From Cryptomeria japonica (Eukaryota > Streptophyta > Pinopsida > Cupressales > Cupressaceae), in contig NW_026729141.1 of NCBI RefSeq assembly GCF_030272615.1, forward strand, positions 1-64,000: a stretch of DNA of 64,000 nucleotides. The letters are read 5' to 3'. The notes under the pieces were generated by a model. It saw only the letters and a program-made list of their open reading frames with translations. It was not told where the DNA came from and made no database searches. Of this stretch, positions 34,301-44,708 are shown one piece after another (the stretch's first letter is position 1; each line of letters opens with the position of its first letter). Made by a program: the position numbers and the translations under genes.

Positions 34301-35290
34301 AGCTGGATAACTTGAGTCATTGCCAATTGTCACTTCTTCATTTGAATTTTCCACAAGTGTATCTAGGTGCTCACGAAATCCAGTGATGTGTCGAGATACT
34401 CCATTGTCAATCACCCATGAGTTGGAACTGGAGGCGACTTGACTAGAGAGGGCTGAGTAGAAGATTAGTTTCTCGGAATCACTCCCTTTCTTAACTTCTA
34501 CCATTGAAGCATGTTGCTTGATCCTATCTGGACACTTCATTGCATAGTGCCCATATCGGTCACATCTGAAACATTGTACTTCAGAAATGTCTCTCTTCTT
34601 CTTTGAAGACCCCTTTCCATTTGAGCCTTTGTCCCTCTTTCTCTTAAAGTTCTTCTTTCCTTTCTTGTGGGAATTAGAGTTTAGAACTTGAATGTCCTCA
34701 TTACCATTGTTTTGTTTTACTCCTCTTGTGACAAGCTGAGATTCCTCTTGAATGCAATCGGTTTTCAATCTATCAAACTTAGGAAATTTAGAACGAGCAC
34801 TGATTCCTTGAATGAATGATTCCCATGAGGTAGGAAGTCCATTTAGGGCCATCATAGCAAGTTCTTTGTTGTCTACTAGATGTCCAATAGTGGATACTTG
34901 ATCCCTAAGCTCAGTGATCCTCAAGAAATGGAATGTAACTGTCTCTCCTTTATTCATCTTTATATGGTGTAGTTGATTCTTCAAGGTGAGAGCCCTACTA
35001 GTGTTGTTGATTTCATAAATGTCAGCTAGGGCTTTGAACATCTGAAAAGCCGTCTCATATTTAGAAATAACTGGCACAATGTGATCTCTCACTGAATCCA
35101 CAATTATCTTAAGAGCCTTCTCACTGTCCTTGCTCCACTGAATTTTCTCCGTATCATCAGAGGGTTCAGGAATTTCACTTTTGACATGGGAGTCAATTTT
35201 TTTTTTCAAAACAAGCACGATCCTGAATTTCCAAGAAACAAAATTGGATGCTCCATCTAGTCGATCTTCAAACCTAACTCCGGTTGCCAT
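31384..35290 (-). pseudogene. copia-1 Gag-Pol polyprotein (Ty1/copia), degraded
   Basis: Start ATG at 35290 (ATGVRFEDRLDGASNFVSWK) gives a copia gag, a CX2CX4HX4C knuckle (CFRCDRYGHYAMKC, about 34560), and the protease motif (WVIDNGVSRHITG; the usual DSG reads DNG). It continues with the integrase zinc region (ELWHRRYGHLHFHALP, CKGCALGK), the integrase core (DNGGEY, PQQNGVAERKN), RT (MDVKTAFLNGKIEE, LYVDDLLIS) and RNase H (DSDWAGS, CNNQSCIKLS, DIFTKPLSRIKIEHF) to the stop at 31384-31386. Defects include a stop at 33779-33781 in the integrase, a frameshift near 33410, breaks near 32940-33000 and 31903, and several stops in RNase H. It is one polyprotein in copia order: gag, protease, integrase, RT, RNase H. 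Confidence 0.92.
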
Positions 35291-35371
35291 TAGGATTATA
35301 GGAATGTGATCTTCTAAGAGCCGGGTGAAAGTCTATATGATCGTTACAGAATTTAATTTGATCTTCCTTAA

Positions 35372-35387
35372 CTTAGCTCCAATACCA
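35372..35387 (-). other. copia-1 primer binding site
   Basis: The minus strand reads TGGTATTGGAGCTAAG directly after the 135 bp LTR. It differs at two positions from TGGTATCAGAGC. It belongs to copia, because the TRIM's own site is at 29653-29668. Confidence 0.7.
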
Positions 35388-35522
35388 TGTTAAGACATGG
35401 ACCAGCTAGGACTCGAACCTAGGACCTTCCATACACTGCTGGAGTGCTCTACCACTGAGCTACTGGCCCCTCTTGGACCAGTCCATCGTCTGTCCGGGTG
35501 TGGCTTATTTCCAACACCAACA
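35388..35522 (-). repeat. 135-bp LTR of the TRIM-like element (5' copy)
   Basis: Same length and nearly the same sequence as 29470-29604, but its minus-strand end reads TCTTAACA where the other reads TCTCAACA. TTAACA is what the copia-1 LTR ends with, so the recombination point may lie within these last bases. AATGC (35523-35527) follows as the target duplication. Confidence 0.85.
35398..35469 (-). tRNA. tRNA-like sequence within the TRIM LTR (second copy)
   Basis: Same acceptor, D and T stems and pol III boxes as the copy at 29480-29551. The two differ mainly in the anticodon arm (positions 34-36 would read AGT). Position 33 is again C and the anticodon stem pairs weakly. It has no intron or encoded CCA. 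Confidence 0.6.
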
Positions 35523-35527
35523 AATGC

Positions 35528-36029
35528 AAATGAAAAAATATAATATTATAATGACCACCCAAATAAACTAGACTTTCGATCAATGTTTTTTGTTTTGAAA
35601 CCCTAGTGACGGAAAAATTTAATATCTTCCTATGGATTGTAGGTGTTTGCTAATATTGAAGTGCAACCTACCTTATAAACCCCAACAATAAGTTTTTCCA
35701 TAGTTGCTTGTAGATGTAGAATTTTTTGCCATTTTTCACGTGATTTTTTATTGATTTAAATTTCAATACATGCCAAGAACGTGTTGAAAATTGTGGGTCA
35801 ACAATTTTGGGAAAAAGCATGATTTTTAAGGGGAAAAAATTGGCAAACCTGTCGATTTCTGATTTTTGTGATTAATCACAATTTTATTTGAAATTTTTGC
35901 TTCTATGGTTTATGCAATTGCCCATCCTCACCTACATCAAAGCTTGTGGATTTGATATCCTCATAAGTGACCAGGTGTTTCTAATGGAATATTGTAGATA
36001 GTTGACAATACTGTATTTCATTTGTGGAG
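35528..36029. other. Unassigned AT-rich flank of the composite element
   Basis: No gene or repeat was recognised. This is the continuation of the DNA to the left of 29470 (29289-29469), which is AT-rich and featureless. Confidence 0.5.
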
Positions 36030-37700
36030 GGTGGTGCAAGCTAGGGGTCAAATTTATGATTCAAACTAGTCCATGCAAGTGTGCATAACACAAAAGCATG
36101 GAATGCAAACATTTCTAATTTTAACTTCAAATGTCACAATTAAAGCAAGACCTATAATTCAAAAGGTCTCATGTTCAAGAGGTTTGGAGAAAAGTTTTCC
36201 AATGTGTTGAATAGTGAAAATTATTGGCAAAATGTAAAGATGGCTTTGATGATCAAAGAAGGAAGTACAATCATATGACCATGCAACAATGAAATCTTTC
36301 ACTTGAGAGATTGTACCTTTGGATATTACCAATTTAGAAGAGTATGTTTTGTCATCTTGTTTTGTTCAAACAAGTTTGATTGGAAGCCCTATTACCAATA
36401 AATTGGGCTATCAAGGAAACTACTTTAGAGGATTAATGAGCAAGGTAGCCATGGAAAGAACAAAAGTTTTCTTGGAGGAGCTAGTAGAACAAATTATAGG
36501 AACATCAAAGGGAAAAAGATCAAAGCCTCTTGGTCAAAATTAGAGCATTCTATAGAAAAAGGATAGCCAAAGGTGCACAAGAGGTGGTAGTGGCATGTAT
36601 GAAGAATAAAGAAGTTAAAGGCTTCTTGTGAAGCAAGTGAGACTCCTAATGTTGGAAAGTTGAAATTAGTAACAAAAAAGAGTGTGAAACCTCCTCCACA
36701 GATACATATTAGTTATGTTCTTCCTCCTCTAATCTTAGTTGTTGCATCTATTCCTCCTTCGATTTGTTTAATTCTTGCACCTATTCCTCCTCTTGTTCCT
36801 TCTTGATCTTATATTCCCCAATCTATTTCTATCTAGCCAAATGATCCAAATTCCTCTTCCTCATATCCATTTGTTCCACCTATTTTGCCATTGGAAGAAA
36901 TATATACCTTAGTTGAGCCTTTTGAGAGACTATTTAGATTGCTTCGGAGTGGGTAAAGATATCATTGGAAAGGAAATAATACGTTTGTAGCTAAAATCCC
37001 TTAATTTAGATATTGTCTCTACCATGAACGAGAAGGAGGAAGTCCAAAAGGTGGAAAGATGTACCAAAGTCAAAAAGGACAAGGGGCAGATTGTTGCAAA
37101 GATAACCATTCTACCCATACAAATAATTTTTAAGGAGGTGCAAGCCTTTGATTGTTAGATCACGTAAACTAATTTAGGGATTGATAAACAAAGTGAATAT
37201 GGACATGTTGCAATTCGCAAAAACAAATATCAAGGTAAGGGCAGCAAAAGATGGATAAGAAAAGGTAACCCCTAAAGGCTGAAAATAGAGAGTTGAGGAC
37301 TTACATCACACATTTGATCAAAGAATGGACCAAGTTGGTGTTTCCTTATAAATTTGAGGAATACAAAGGAAACAATTGAATGGTTTGGTTTCATCTGGCT
37401 GAGGCTTTCAACAACGGATTGGTCAGTTCTATCACTCTGACAAGGGTTGAAACTAAGAGATTCTTTGTCCAATTTGCTAAAAGGGTTAGAACAGCTTATC
37501 AACAATGGAATTGGAGAGTACTATGATTGTTGACATTTCGTTGTTGGAAATGTTATTCGCCATTTAGAGGACACTAAGTTTTTGGGTGATGATGAGTTAG
37601 TTAGGTTGGGAGTCGACTTATCTTGAAACCTTAATTCTATAGATTTTGGGGTTTTTGCTACATTTAACATTAAAACCTCAAATTTACGTTCTTAATCTCC
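36030..37700 (+). repeat. Unclassified dispersed repeat E, copy 2
   Basis: Colinear with 17880-19960 (see that entry). The best-preserved open piece is 36319-36543 (DITNLEEYVLSSCFVQ... to SKGKRSKPLGQN), followed by the shared VKPPPQIHISYVLPP-type Pro-rich part near 36690. No known domain was recognised, and no terminal repeats or target duplications could be fixed. Confidence 0.5.
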
Positions 37701-40700
37701 AAACAATCAAATTATCAGTTTCTTTGTTCTCATGCTAAAACAATTGTTAGAAACTTGTGCCATTACTTCTCAACCTAAATGGTCTGCAAAATAGATAGTT
37801 ATAGGTCAAATATCCTTGGATGAAAACAACCCCTTGAATTAGTACCTTTACATCAGCCTTTAAGAAATTATTCGGCTAGAGGATATCTTGATTGTTTATT
37901 TAATAATAAATATCCTTGTTTGTAGTACACTATTAGCAAGCCACAAAACCCTAGTGTCATTGACGAGGAATATCAAAGATCTATACTTAGCATCCATGTT
38001 TATTTTTCTCCTAAGAAGTATAGACAATACATGATGTATCTTAGTATTTCTATGTCTGTGAGATATGGAAGGTGGTCCATCAACAATATTCTTGTGGTCA
38101 ATAAGACTTTTCTAAAGTCAATGTGTACACAAATCCTTACATAGTCTATGTTTGACATGTACAAAATGCATTATAAAGCTTATTTATAGATATTTACCAG
38201 AAGCATTAGCTAATTCGTGTCAAAGTTCAAAGGGCAAGGCAAGAAGACATACCTAGACAAGCACTAAAGATCAAGGCTTGTTATAATTGTTAAAAAAAAA
38301 TTGCAATTTGATTTATTAAGAAAGATTTCCCCTTCAGACAGGGACTAAAAGATATTTTTGTGCTCCCAGTTAGTAAAAAGACACCCAAATAAGTACCCAT
38401 TGTACATACAGCACAATAATAATTGCTCTATTTTTTTCAAGTTTTCAGTAATTTATCTTCATCTTCCTTGATGAAAAAAGAAATTCACAAACATGTAGAT
38501 TGGTAAAACTGCTCTCAATAGCCAAACAATATCAGTTTAGGCAGCATGCAAATCCGTTTTGCATCTAGAGGAAGAGAAAATAGAAAAACTAAACTAACTT
38601 GTATCAACTTCATCTCCACCCAAATGTACAAACTTGAATTTGAAAACTTTGGAGAAATCTGCAAAGAAACAATTGTGTTACATGTTTTATTTTAGTATAA
38701 AGAATGAGATAACCTAAAGCAAAGAAAGATAATTGAATCTATCAACTGAATCTAATGGAACCAAACAAGAAGCTATCAAAAGCCTTTAACTAGTTATGCA
38801 TCATGGCTTACAATTTAAATGCACATTTTGATGTATTGCAATGAACCATGAACAAATGGTTTACCTATCTATAGGATATGTTTCTCTCAAAAATATAATA
38901 CAAAATCATACCTAGAAAGTATCCATTCAATTATAAAAAAATTCTCAATCACTATACGACCAGTTTCATTTTTTATTGCTAATGAAATATAGCCGTAAGA
39001 ACATGCAACTCTATAACAGACTAAGGATCCATAACTTTAAACAAAAATAAAAATAAAAATAGCATAGCATCTGGCCAAAAAGCCCAATTATTTTCAGCTA
39101 CATACCTTAAAAACTAACATCAAATATGAATTCCAATTACTACTCCATATGATATTATACAGTATCTTAACCAAAAAAAAACATAAAAATCATGATGATA
39201 ACATTTGCACAAATATTAATTCAAAAAAATCACATTCACATTCTTTTCAAAGAAATAACCATTAATACACAAGAAATTTTAGTGCTCAATTATGTTTTTG
39301 TTAGTACCCATTTTGGTACCCCTGCAAAAGTTCACCTTTAGTCAAGTTTGAAGCCAATAACCAGGTCATTTGTGTCATATAATCAATGTCACTTGGTAAA
39401 TTCATCAGGATGTGATTCAGTTTTTTAAACTAATAATGCTTGTAGATTGTTCAAAAATGGAACGTGCCAAAGGGAGGTGAAGAAGTCCTTTAATGGATGA
39501 TAGCTTTAGCATTGAAATAATATGTAGTAGTGGAAACTCGGATCCAAATATAAGATTAATGACTGTCAATAATAGTTCCTTCAAGTGGCAAGTATGGTGA
39601 ATCTTTGCCAAATGAAGGAATCAAATCAAGTATCACAAGGGTGCCAAACATGGAAAAGATTAGGTGGAAAGTTCACCTGGTGGGTAAAGTTAAGAGCAAT
39701 AATAGTTAAGGCCACTTTAACAATGGCTCAATTAGCTTGAAATCATCCCTAGGTGGGCAAGTAAAGGAATGGCACCATTGGTTAGTGGCAAAGCCCAAGA
39801 ACCATGCCTTCAAAGGTAATTACTCAAAACACAATTAGGATGGCATCAAACAAATTAAAATGCAAAGGAAGGAGTATAGAAGATTGTGTACTTGTAATAT
39901 TAGGAGGAACTAGGGAAAAGTTGTGAGAACAAAACTAGAGCAAGAATAAGTAAAGTGTATTTTTTCAAAGCTAATGCTATTTGATAATGGCCAATTAACT
40001 GGCAAAGTTAGGTGAAAATTGCAACCAGTAGATGAGTTAAAAAAAAAAAATTGCAACTATCAACTAGCTTAACTACAACCAAATTGTGACCTAAAATGGG
40101 GAAGTATATAATAAAATTGCAACTAGAAAGGAAGGTTTAGAAAACACATGAATTTGGTGCATTTTTTATGGCACAACCAATTATAATCAATGCCAAGAAC
40201 AGAAAAAATTGAATGTGAGTGCACCAAACCCTAAATCACACCTTTAACATAATGATATAACTCAAGAATTCAACTTATTAAAAGTCAATCATCCAGCAAT
40301 CTAAATCAGCACCTAAGTTTATGAAATAAAAAAGCTCTAAAAACTGCGGTACTATCCTCTCCTAGTCAACTAGATTAAGAAAGCAAATTATAGCCTATTT
40401 TAGAGTATTTTGTAGTGTTTGTTGCCTCTTTCAAAATGTCAAGTCTCCTTTTCACAATTAAACGAGTTAATTGAGGACTTGTAGGCTAAGGATTAAAATA
40501 AGAGAATAATATTTTCGTCATTTTATTTTTAGAAGGGGAACTTAAAAATTTATTATAGGGCCTTCGTAATACTTCAAAAGTATTTTTAACACTTCAACAT
40601 TTACTTAAAAATGTTTTTCAAACACTTGATGTAATTTAAAATATACTTTTAAATATCTAAAGGAAAAAGTAAATTCAAGTAGAGGGCCCAAATGGAAACT

Positions 40701-41239
40701 ATAAAAGAAAGGCATTGCTCAAAGCAAATTAATTGTATTTGTCATTTCACTATTCTTTCCAATTTGGAGTTTGAAGAATTCAAAGATGAAAACCCTTGGT
40801 GTGGGAGATCCAAAGGATGAAAACCCTCTTGAATTTCATATTTGAATATGAGGACAAAAGACCTGTTATCCATTAGAGGTAATTCTGTTTGGGGATTACA
40901 AATGTGTTGATTTGTTGAAGATTGGTTCAGGATTTGAAGTCATTTTCAGTTGCTATAGTGCTACTACAGTATTGATATAGTGTGAAAGGGTTAGATTTCC
41001 TACTTTTGGAGGGATTTTAAATATTGTTGCTATTTGTGAGGATTTTCAGTCATTGATTGGTTTTTTTAGTCATTGTACCAATTCTTCTTCTTGTTATACA
41101 CATTATATTGACTTTGAGAGTTTCAAGGGCTCAAAGTGTTGTCTCAAATATTTGTTGCTGATATTTGGGGGGTTTCAGAGATTATAGTTGTTGCGGCTAG
41201 CTTTTGCAGTTGCACTACATCATTAGCAACAAATTTTTA
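37701..41239. other. Unassigned region
   Basis: AT-rich DNA with no recognisable coding region on either strand; the longest open frame is about 64 codons. There are only scattered poly-A/T runs. It may contain very old transposon DNA, but nothing could be assigned. Confidence 0.5.
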
Positions 41240-41247
41240 GCATGTAT

Positions 41248-42440
41248 CATAGAAACGAGACTCGGACTCGACGAAGCGGACTCGACTCGGTACTCGGACT
41301 CGGCAAATAAAACTCGGCTGGACTTGGCAAAGTGAAAAACTCAAGAAATTTAAATATTTTTAAAGATTTAAACTTGTTTCATGCACCCTTTATTAAATAC
41401 ACTTTAAAGACACAATAACATCATCAAACAGAAGATAATTTGATTACATACACAAGTATACATTAATCACATAAGCATAGACGCAAATTGTAGCTGAAGG
41501 AAATAACAAACATAGATATATAAATATTATCAAATGTATACAATATTACAAAACTCATGGAATAAAAAATCCATGTCATCATATGATCAAATGTTCCATA
41601 CAAATATCAAAAGTAAAAACAACTACAAGCCTATGGCTCAGAAGAGCCTACATCCCTCCTACGAAGGCGTCTAAGGTAGGTCTTGGATGATTCGGCAGCC
41701 ATAGCCTCTTCCTGTAACACCATGCCAATCTCACCAACATTAGGTATATGAATATATGTGTCTGCGTCTGGCTCCGTTGTCTCTGCTCCTCTGCCATGGC
41801 TACAACCTCAACCTGTCTATCTGCCTGGTCGATCCAATCAATGTCGTCGTCATTAAAGAAATGTTCTATAGCCTCAGTGGTCGACTCGGCTTCAAGATCA
41901 ACCTCCTCTAAAATGATAGGGGAGATGTCAAACTGTGCACTCTAATTCTGTTTGAGGTGGAGGTTGTAGTGAACAAAGACAAGATCGTTCAACTTCTCCA
42001 CAGATAATCTATTGAGCCTCTTGGACTGTATGTGCTCAAACATACTCCAATTGCACTCACAACCAAATGCGCTGCATGGTTGGCTCAAAATGCATATGAC
42101 CAACTTCTAAATATTTAGTGTTTTTGGGCCAAAAAAGTTCCACCAATTATCTAAAATGAGAAAAATAAAAAAAATCAGTCTCACTCTCGACTCTCATTTA
42201 ACAATATATAATAAAATTAAAATTATGCCTTAGAATGTATTTTTACCTAGCATCATAGTTGTCCTACTTTCTTTGCAGATAGGACAAGAGAAGTTCTCCC
42301 CTTGAGCACTAGAAAACAACTGTATCTCTCGCATAATTTCGGTAGTACAACTAGCAGGTGCCATCCACTCTATGACTGAGTATAGACCACTAAGAACCTC
42401 CTCATGCGCCTTGAAAGTAGAGCGGAAATGGAATGCCGGA
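41248..42440 (-). mobile_element. hAT transposon 3' half (hAT-C)
   Basis: The left end CATAGAAACGAGACTCGGAC, with a dense array of GACTCGG repeats (41258-41330), matches the ends of hAT-A (47732-48838). The noncoding part next to it and the coding tail also align with 48218-48720 in inverted orientation. The transposase C-terminus is on the minus strand. The other terminus and the 8 bp duplication of GCATGTAT (41240-41247) were not found, so the element is 5' truncated, near 42440. Confidence 0.75.
41631..42440 (-). pseudogene. hAT-C transposase C-terminus with one intron
   Basis: Minus-strand reading in two exons. The first (about 42440-42247) gives FHFRSTFKAHEEVLSGLYSV and ends in MML. The intron 42246-42151 has GTAAAA at its start and a T-rich TTTTCTCATTTTAG end. 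The second exon opens with DNWWNFFGPKT, then the hAT dimerisation motif CECNWSMFEHIQSKRLNRLS and LNDLVFVHYNLHLKQN, then an acidic tail ending at TAG 41633-41631. A stop falls right after KQN. hAT transposases dimerise through this region. The DDE part is missing. Confidence 0.8.
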
Positions 42441-43164
42441 TCATTCTACATCTTGCATCAGCCTTTTCCCAATCGCCATAACTCACTTTGAGTTATTTGA
42501 GGTTTTATTGCTAGTACACAACCATGTCAATAGGGCTGCACTTGATGTTGTGATGTCATACAGCCCTAGTGCAAACACTGGAGTCATATCAGCACTTATT
42601 TTTCTCATTTGTGCACTATGTATAGTTTGATATCAGACTATTCCAGCCACCATACACATTTTCATTGTTGAAATTCAATGATTGGACCATCAAGCAATCA
42701 AATCGCTAAATTTGCAAGTAGAATTACATGATTTTGTGTTTGTATTTGTGGTGATCATCAATTGTTTTAGTACTTGGACATTGATATTGGTTGCAAATAG
42801 TCCCTTGTTGTTGTTGTAACTTGTCAACAATTGAGGGTTTCTACTATTGCAATATCATTTTTATCTAATTGTGAGATGTATGTAATGGTTTCCAGGTTTG
42901 TATTAGTTCTTATAGTTTAGATATGTTGTATACTTGATTATTTTGTATTTGAGAGTTTCAAAAAATCATATTAGATTGGGGAATGTTGGATCGGCTGTCT
43001 ATGGTTGAATATTATGATCAATAAGGGTTTTCCAAGTAATTGCTGCTATTGTACTGTTAATCAGCATTAATTTCTTGGTGTTTGGCACGCACTTTGGTAT
43101 TTTTCATCATTTCAACTTGCACACACTACAAAAATTGTTTGCTTCTTAAGGTCATCAAATTAGG
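42441..43164. other. Unassigned; possibly the end of an LTR
   Basis: No coding potential. Its right end, AGGGACATTAAAG at about 43160-43172, resembles an LTR terminus because a primer-binding-site-like sequence follows. The start of such an LTR could not be located. Confidence 0.35.
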
Positions 43165-43171
43165 GACATTA

Positions 43172-43440
43172 AAGTGGTATTGAAGCCTTAATATTGTCCA
43201 TCTATAGGGTTGGATCTAACTTTGAATGTGACATGGTAGGAAATCAAAGAGAAAAATCTATAGAGCTTATTATAGATCATTTTAATAACTTTGAGTAGAA
43301 AATGGACAAAAGAATGGAATGATGTTCGAAAGATCACGAGACACTGATGAAAATATAGTTGGACAAATTTGAAGAAGTCGATAGGGAGGGAAAGTAGAAA
43401 ATAGAAAGAATAGTGAAAATTGAAGCAACAAGACATTGCT
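43172..43440 (+). pseudogene. Possible primer binding site and gag start of an LTR element
   Basis: TGGTATTGAAGC at about 43173-43184 differs at few positions from the initiator tRNA-Met primer site and directly follows an LTR-like end. From about 43229 a broken frame reads DMVGNQREKSIELIIDHFNN, then a charged stretch with several stops, like the coiled-coil start of some gypsy gag proteins. It may be the 5' end of the element whose 3' LTR is at 47338, but the LTR ends do not clearly match. Confidence 0.35.
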
Positions 43441-43506
43441 ATGCAATTAAGATACCGGGTTCTTTTGTTTTAGCCAGGATCCTGGTACAGGTACTATTCA
43501 GGTACA

Positions 43507-43604
43507 GCTTGGGTATGGCTTGGGTTCTTCCAGGGTGCCTAGGTTCTGTGAAGGACCCACAGAGAACTCAGGCACTCAGAAAGAACCCAGGGCCATACCC
43601 AAGC
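43507..43604. repeat. 98-bp imperfect fold-back sequence
   Basis: The arm from GCTTGGGTATGG is complementary to the arm ending CCATACCCAAGC, with internal paired blocks (TGGGTTCTT/AAGAACCCA, GTGCCT/AGGCAC, TTCTGTG/CACAGAGAA) and a spacer of about 6 nt. It may be a small foldback transposon or a transposon end. Confidence 0.7.
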
Positions 43605-44200
43605 ATAGTTTCATAAATTAAAATGTTAGTTTCACTCTCACAACTTTGTGACATCATTTTTTATCAGATTATGCCAGCAAGCAAGCAATTAAATATCATT
43701 TTAGTTGCATTTGTAAGCTATACATATGAATATGGGTTTAGTAAACTTTATATAAACATTATTGAGATTGATTTCAGTTGCTTTACATTTTGCATATGTC
43801 GTAGCTATTGGCTTATGTTCTATGAAATCACTTTCCTTTTGTTGTTAATGTAATGTCCAACCCCCGGTGGAACACTAGAAAACTGTTTTGTAGCAACTTG
43901 CTTGTTTATTTTAATTTAAATAAACAATATTCTATTTTTTTCTTTGTGTTATTCAGAGCAAGACAAAAGTTGCAAAATGGTTTGGTTTGTTTTGCAAAGT
44001 TTGAGATGATCAACATATACGAGCTTTAGAAATAAACATATAACCTTCTATTATCAGTCCTAAATACTGAAGCACAATAACTTGCAACTTGGGAGGTATC
44101 CCAGATTTATTCATACATCTGAAAATACAATTTTTGCTCTATGAAATGAAACTAATCTGTAATATGATTTTACAATTCAGTTTTTGGCATACCCATAAAC
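43605..44200. other. Unassigned AT-rich DNA with a possible LTR start
   Basis: No gene. TGTAATGTCCAACCCCCGG at about 43849 looks like the start of another LTR of the TGTAATGTCC type, but no polypurine tract precedes it and no end was found. Confidence 0.35.
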
Positions 44201-44708
44201 TGTTCCCTGGGATCTGGATGTGAAGAGACTAGAGTGTAGTTTGCAAGTCTGATTTTGAAGGTGACAGCCATGTAGGTAGAAGATCAGTTTGCTGATTTCA
44301 AACTTTTCAGGGGGCAAGAGAATGCACAAAGAGCTGAAGAAATCGAGCAAGTAATTGGTGAGCTTGATAGACTTCGAGAAGAGTTTGATCTTGAGAACTT
44401 CACAAGATAAACAAAAGTTGCTTGTGCAGACTCGGATCAGAAAGATGGAAGTGAGCAAGAGGGAAGGGATGGCTTCCAGATTCTTGATAACCGTCTCTTT
44501 GAAGTGGGTATCGAGAAAAGTTATGAAAACCCTCTCTTCGTGATGGATGATAAAACATGTGGTGAAGTGATCAAACATGAGACTGAATATGGTTTCCAGT
44601 GTATGGATGATGTGATGTCAAACCATGAGGATGTGCCACGTTTTGTGAAGAGTAATCTTCCGAGGCTGCTTATTACTGAATGCATTAGTGGGGTTGAGGA
44701 AGACTCCA

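Larger units (their letters stand above)
29470..35522 (-). mobile_element. Composite: short-LTR element with tRNA-like LTRs joined to copia-1
   Basis: Two 135 bp direct repeats (29470-29604 and 35388-35522) have TG...CA ends and are flanked by AATGT/AATGC, a 5 bp target duplication with one change. Reading the minus strand, the order is: short LTR, copia primer binding site, gag-pol, copia polypurine tract, copia LTR (30795-29669), a second primer binding site, a 64 bp internal region ending in AAGGGGGGG, and the other short LTR. The outer parts alone form a complete terminal-repeat retrotransposon in miniature (TRIM) of about 334 bp. The copia part is inserted exactly at its LTR/primer-site boundary and has only one copia LTR. 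Confidence 0.8.

Noticed and set aside
43849-44200. Another LTR starting TGTAATGTCCAACC
   Set aside because: No matching end, polypurine tract or second copy was found. Noted as possible only in the feature list.
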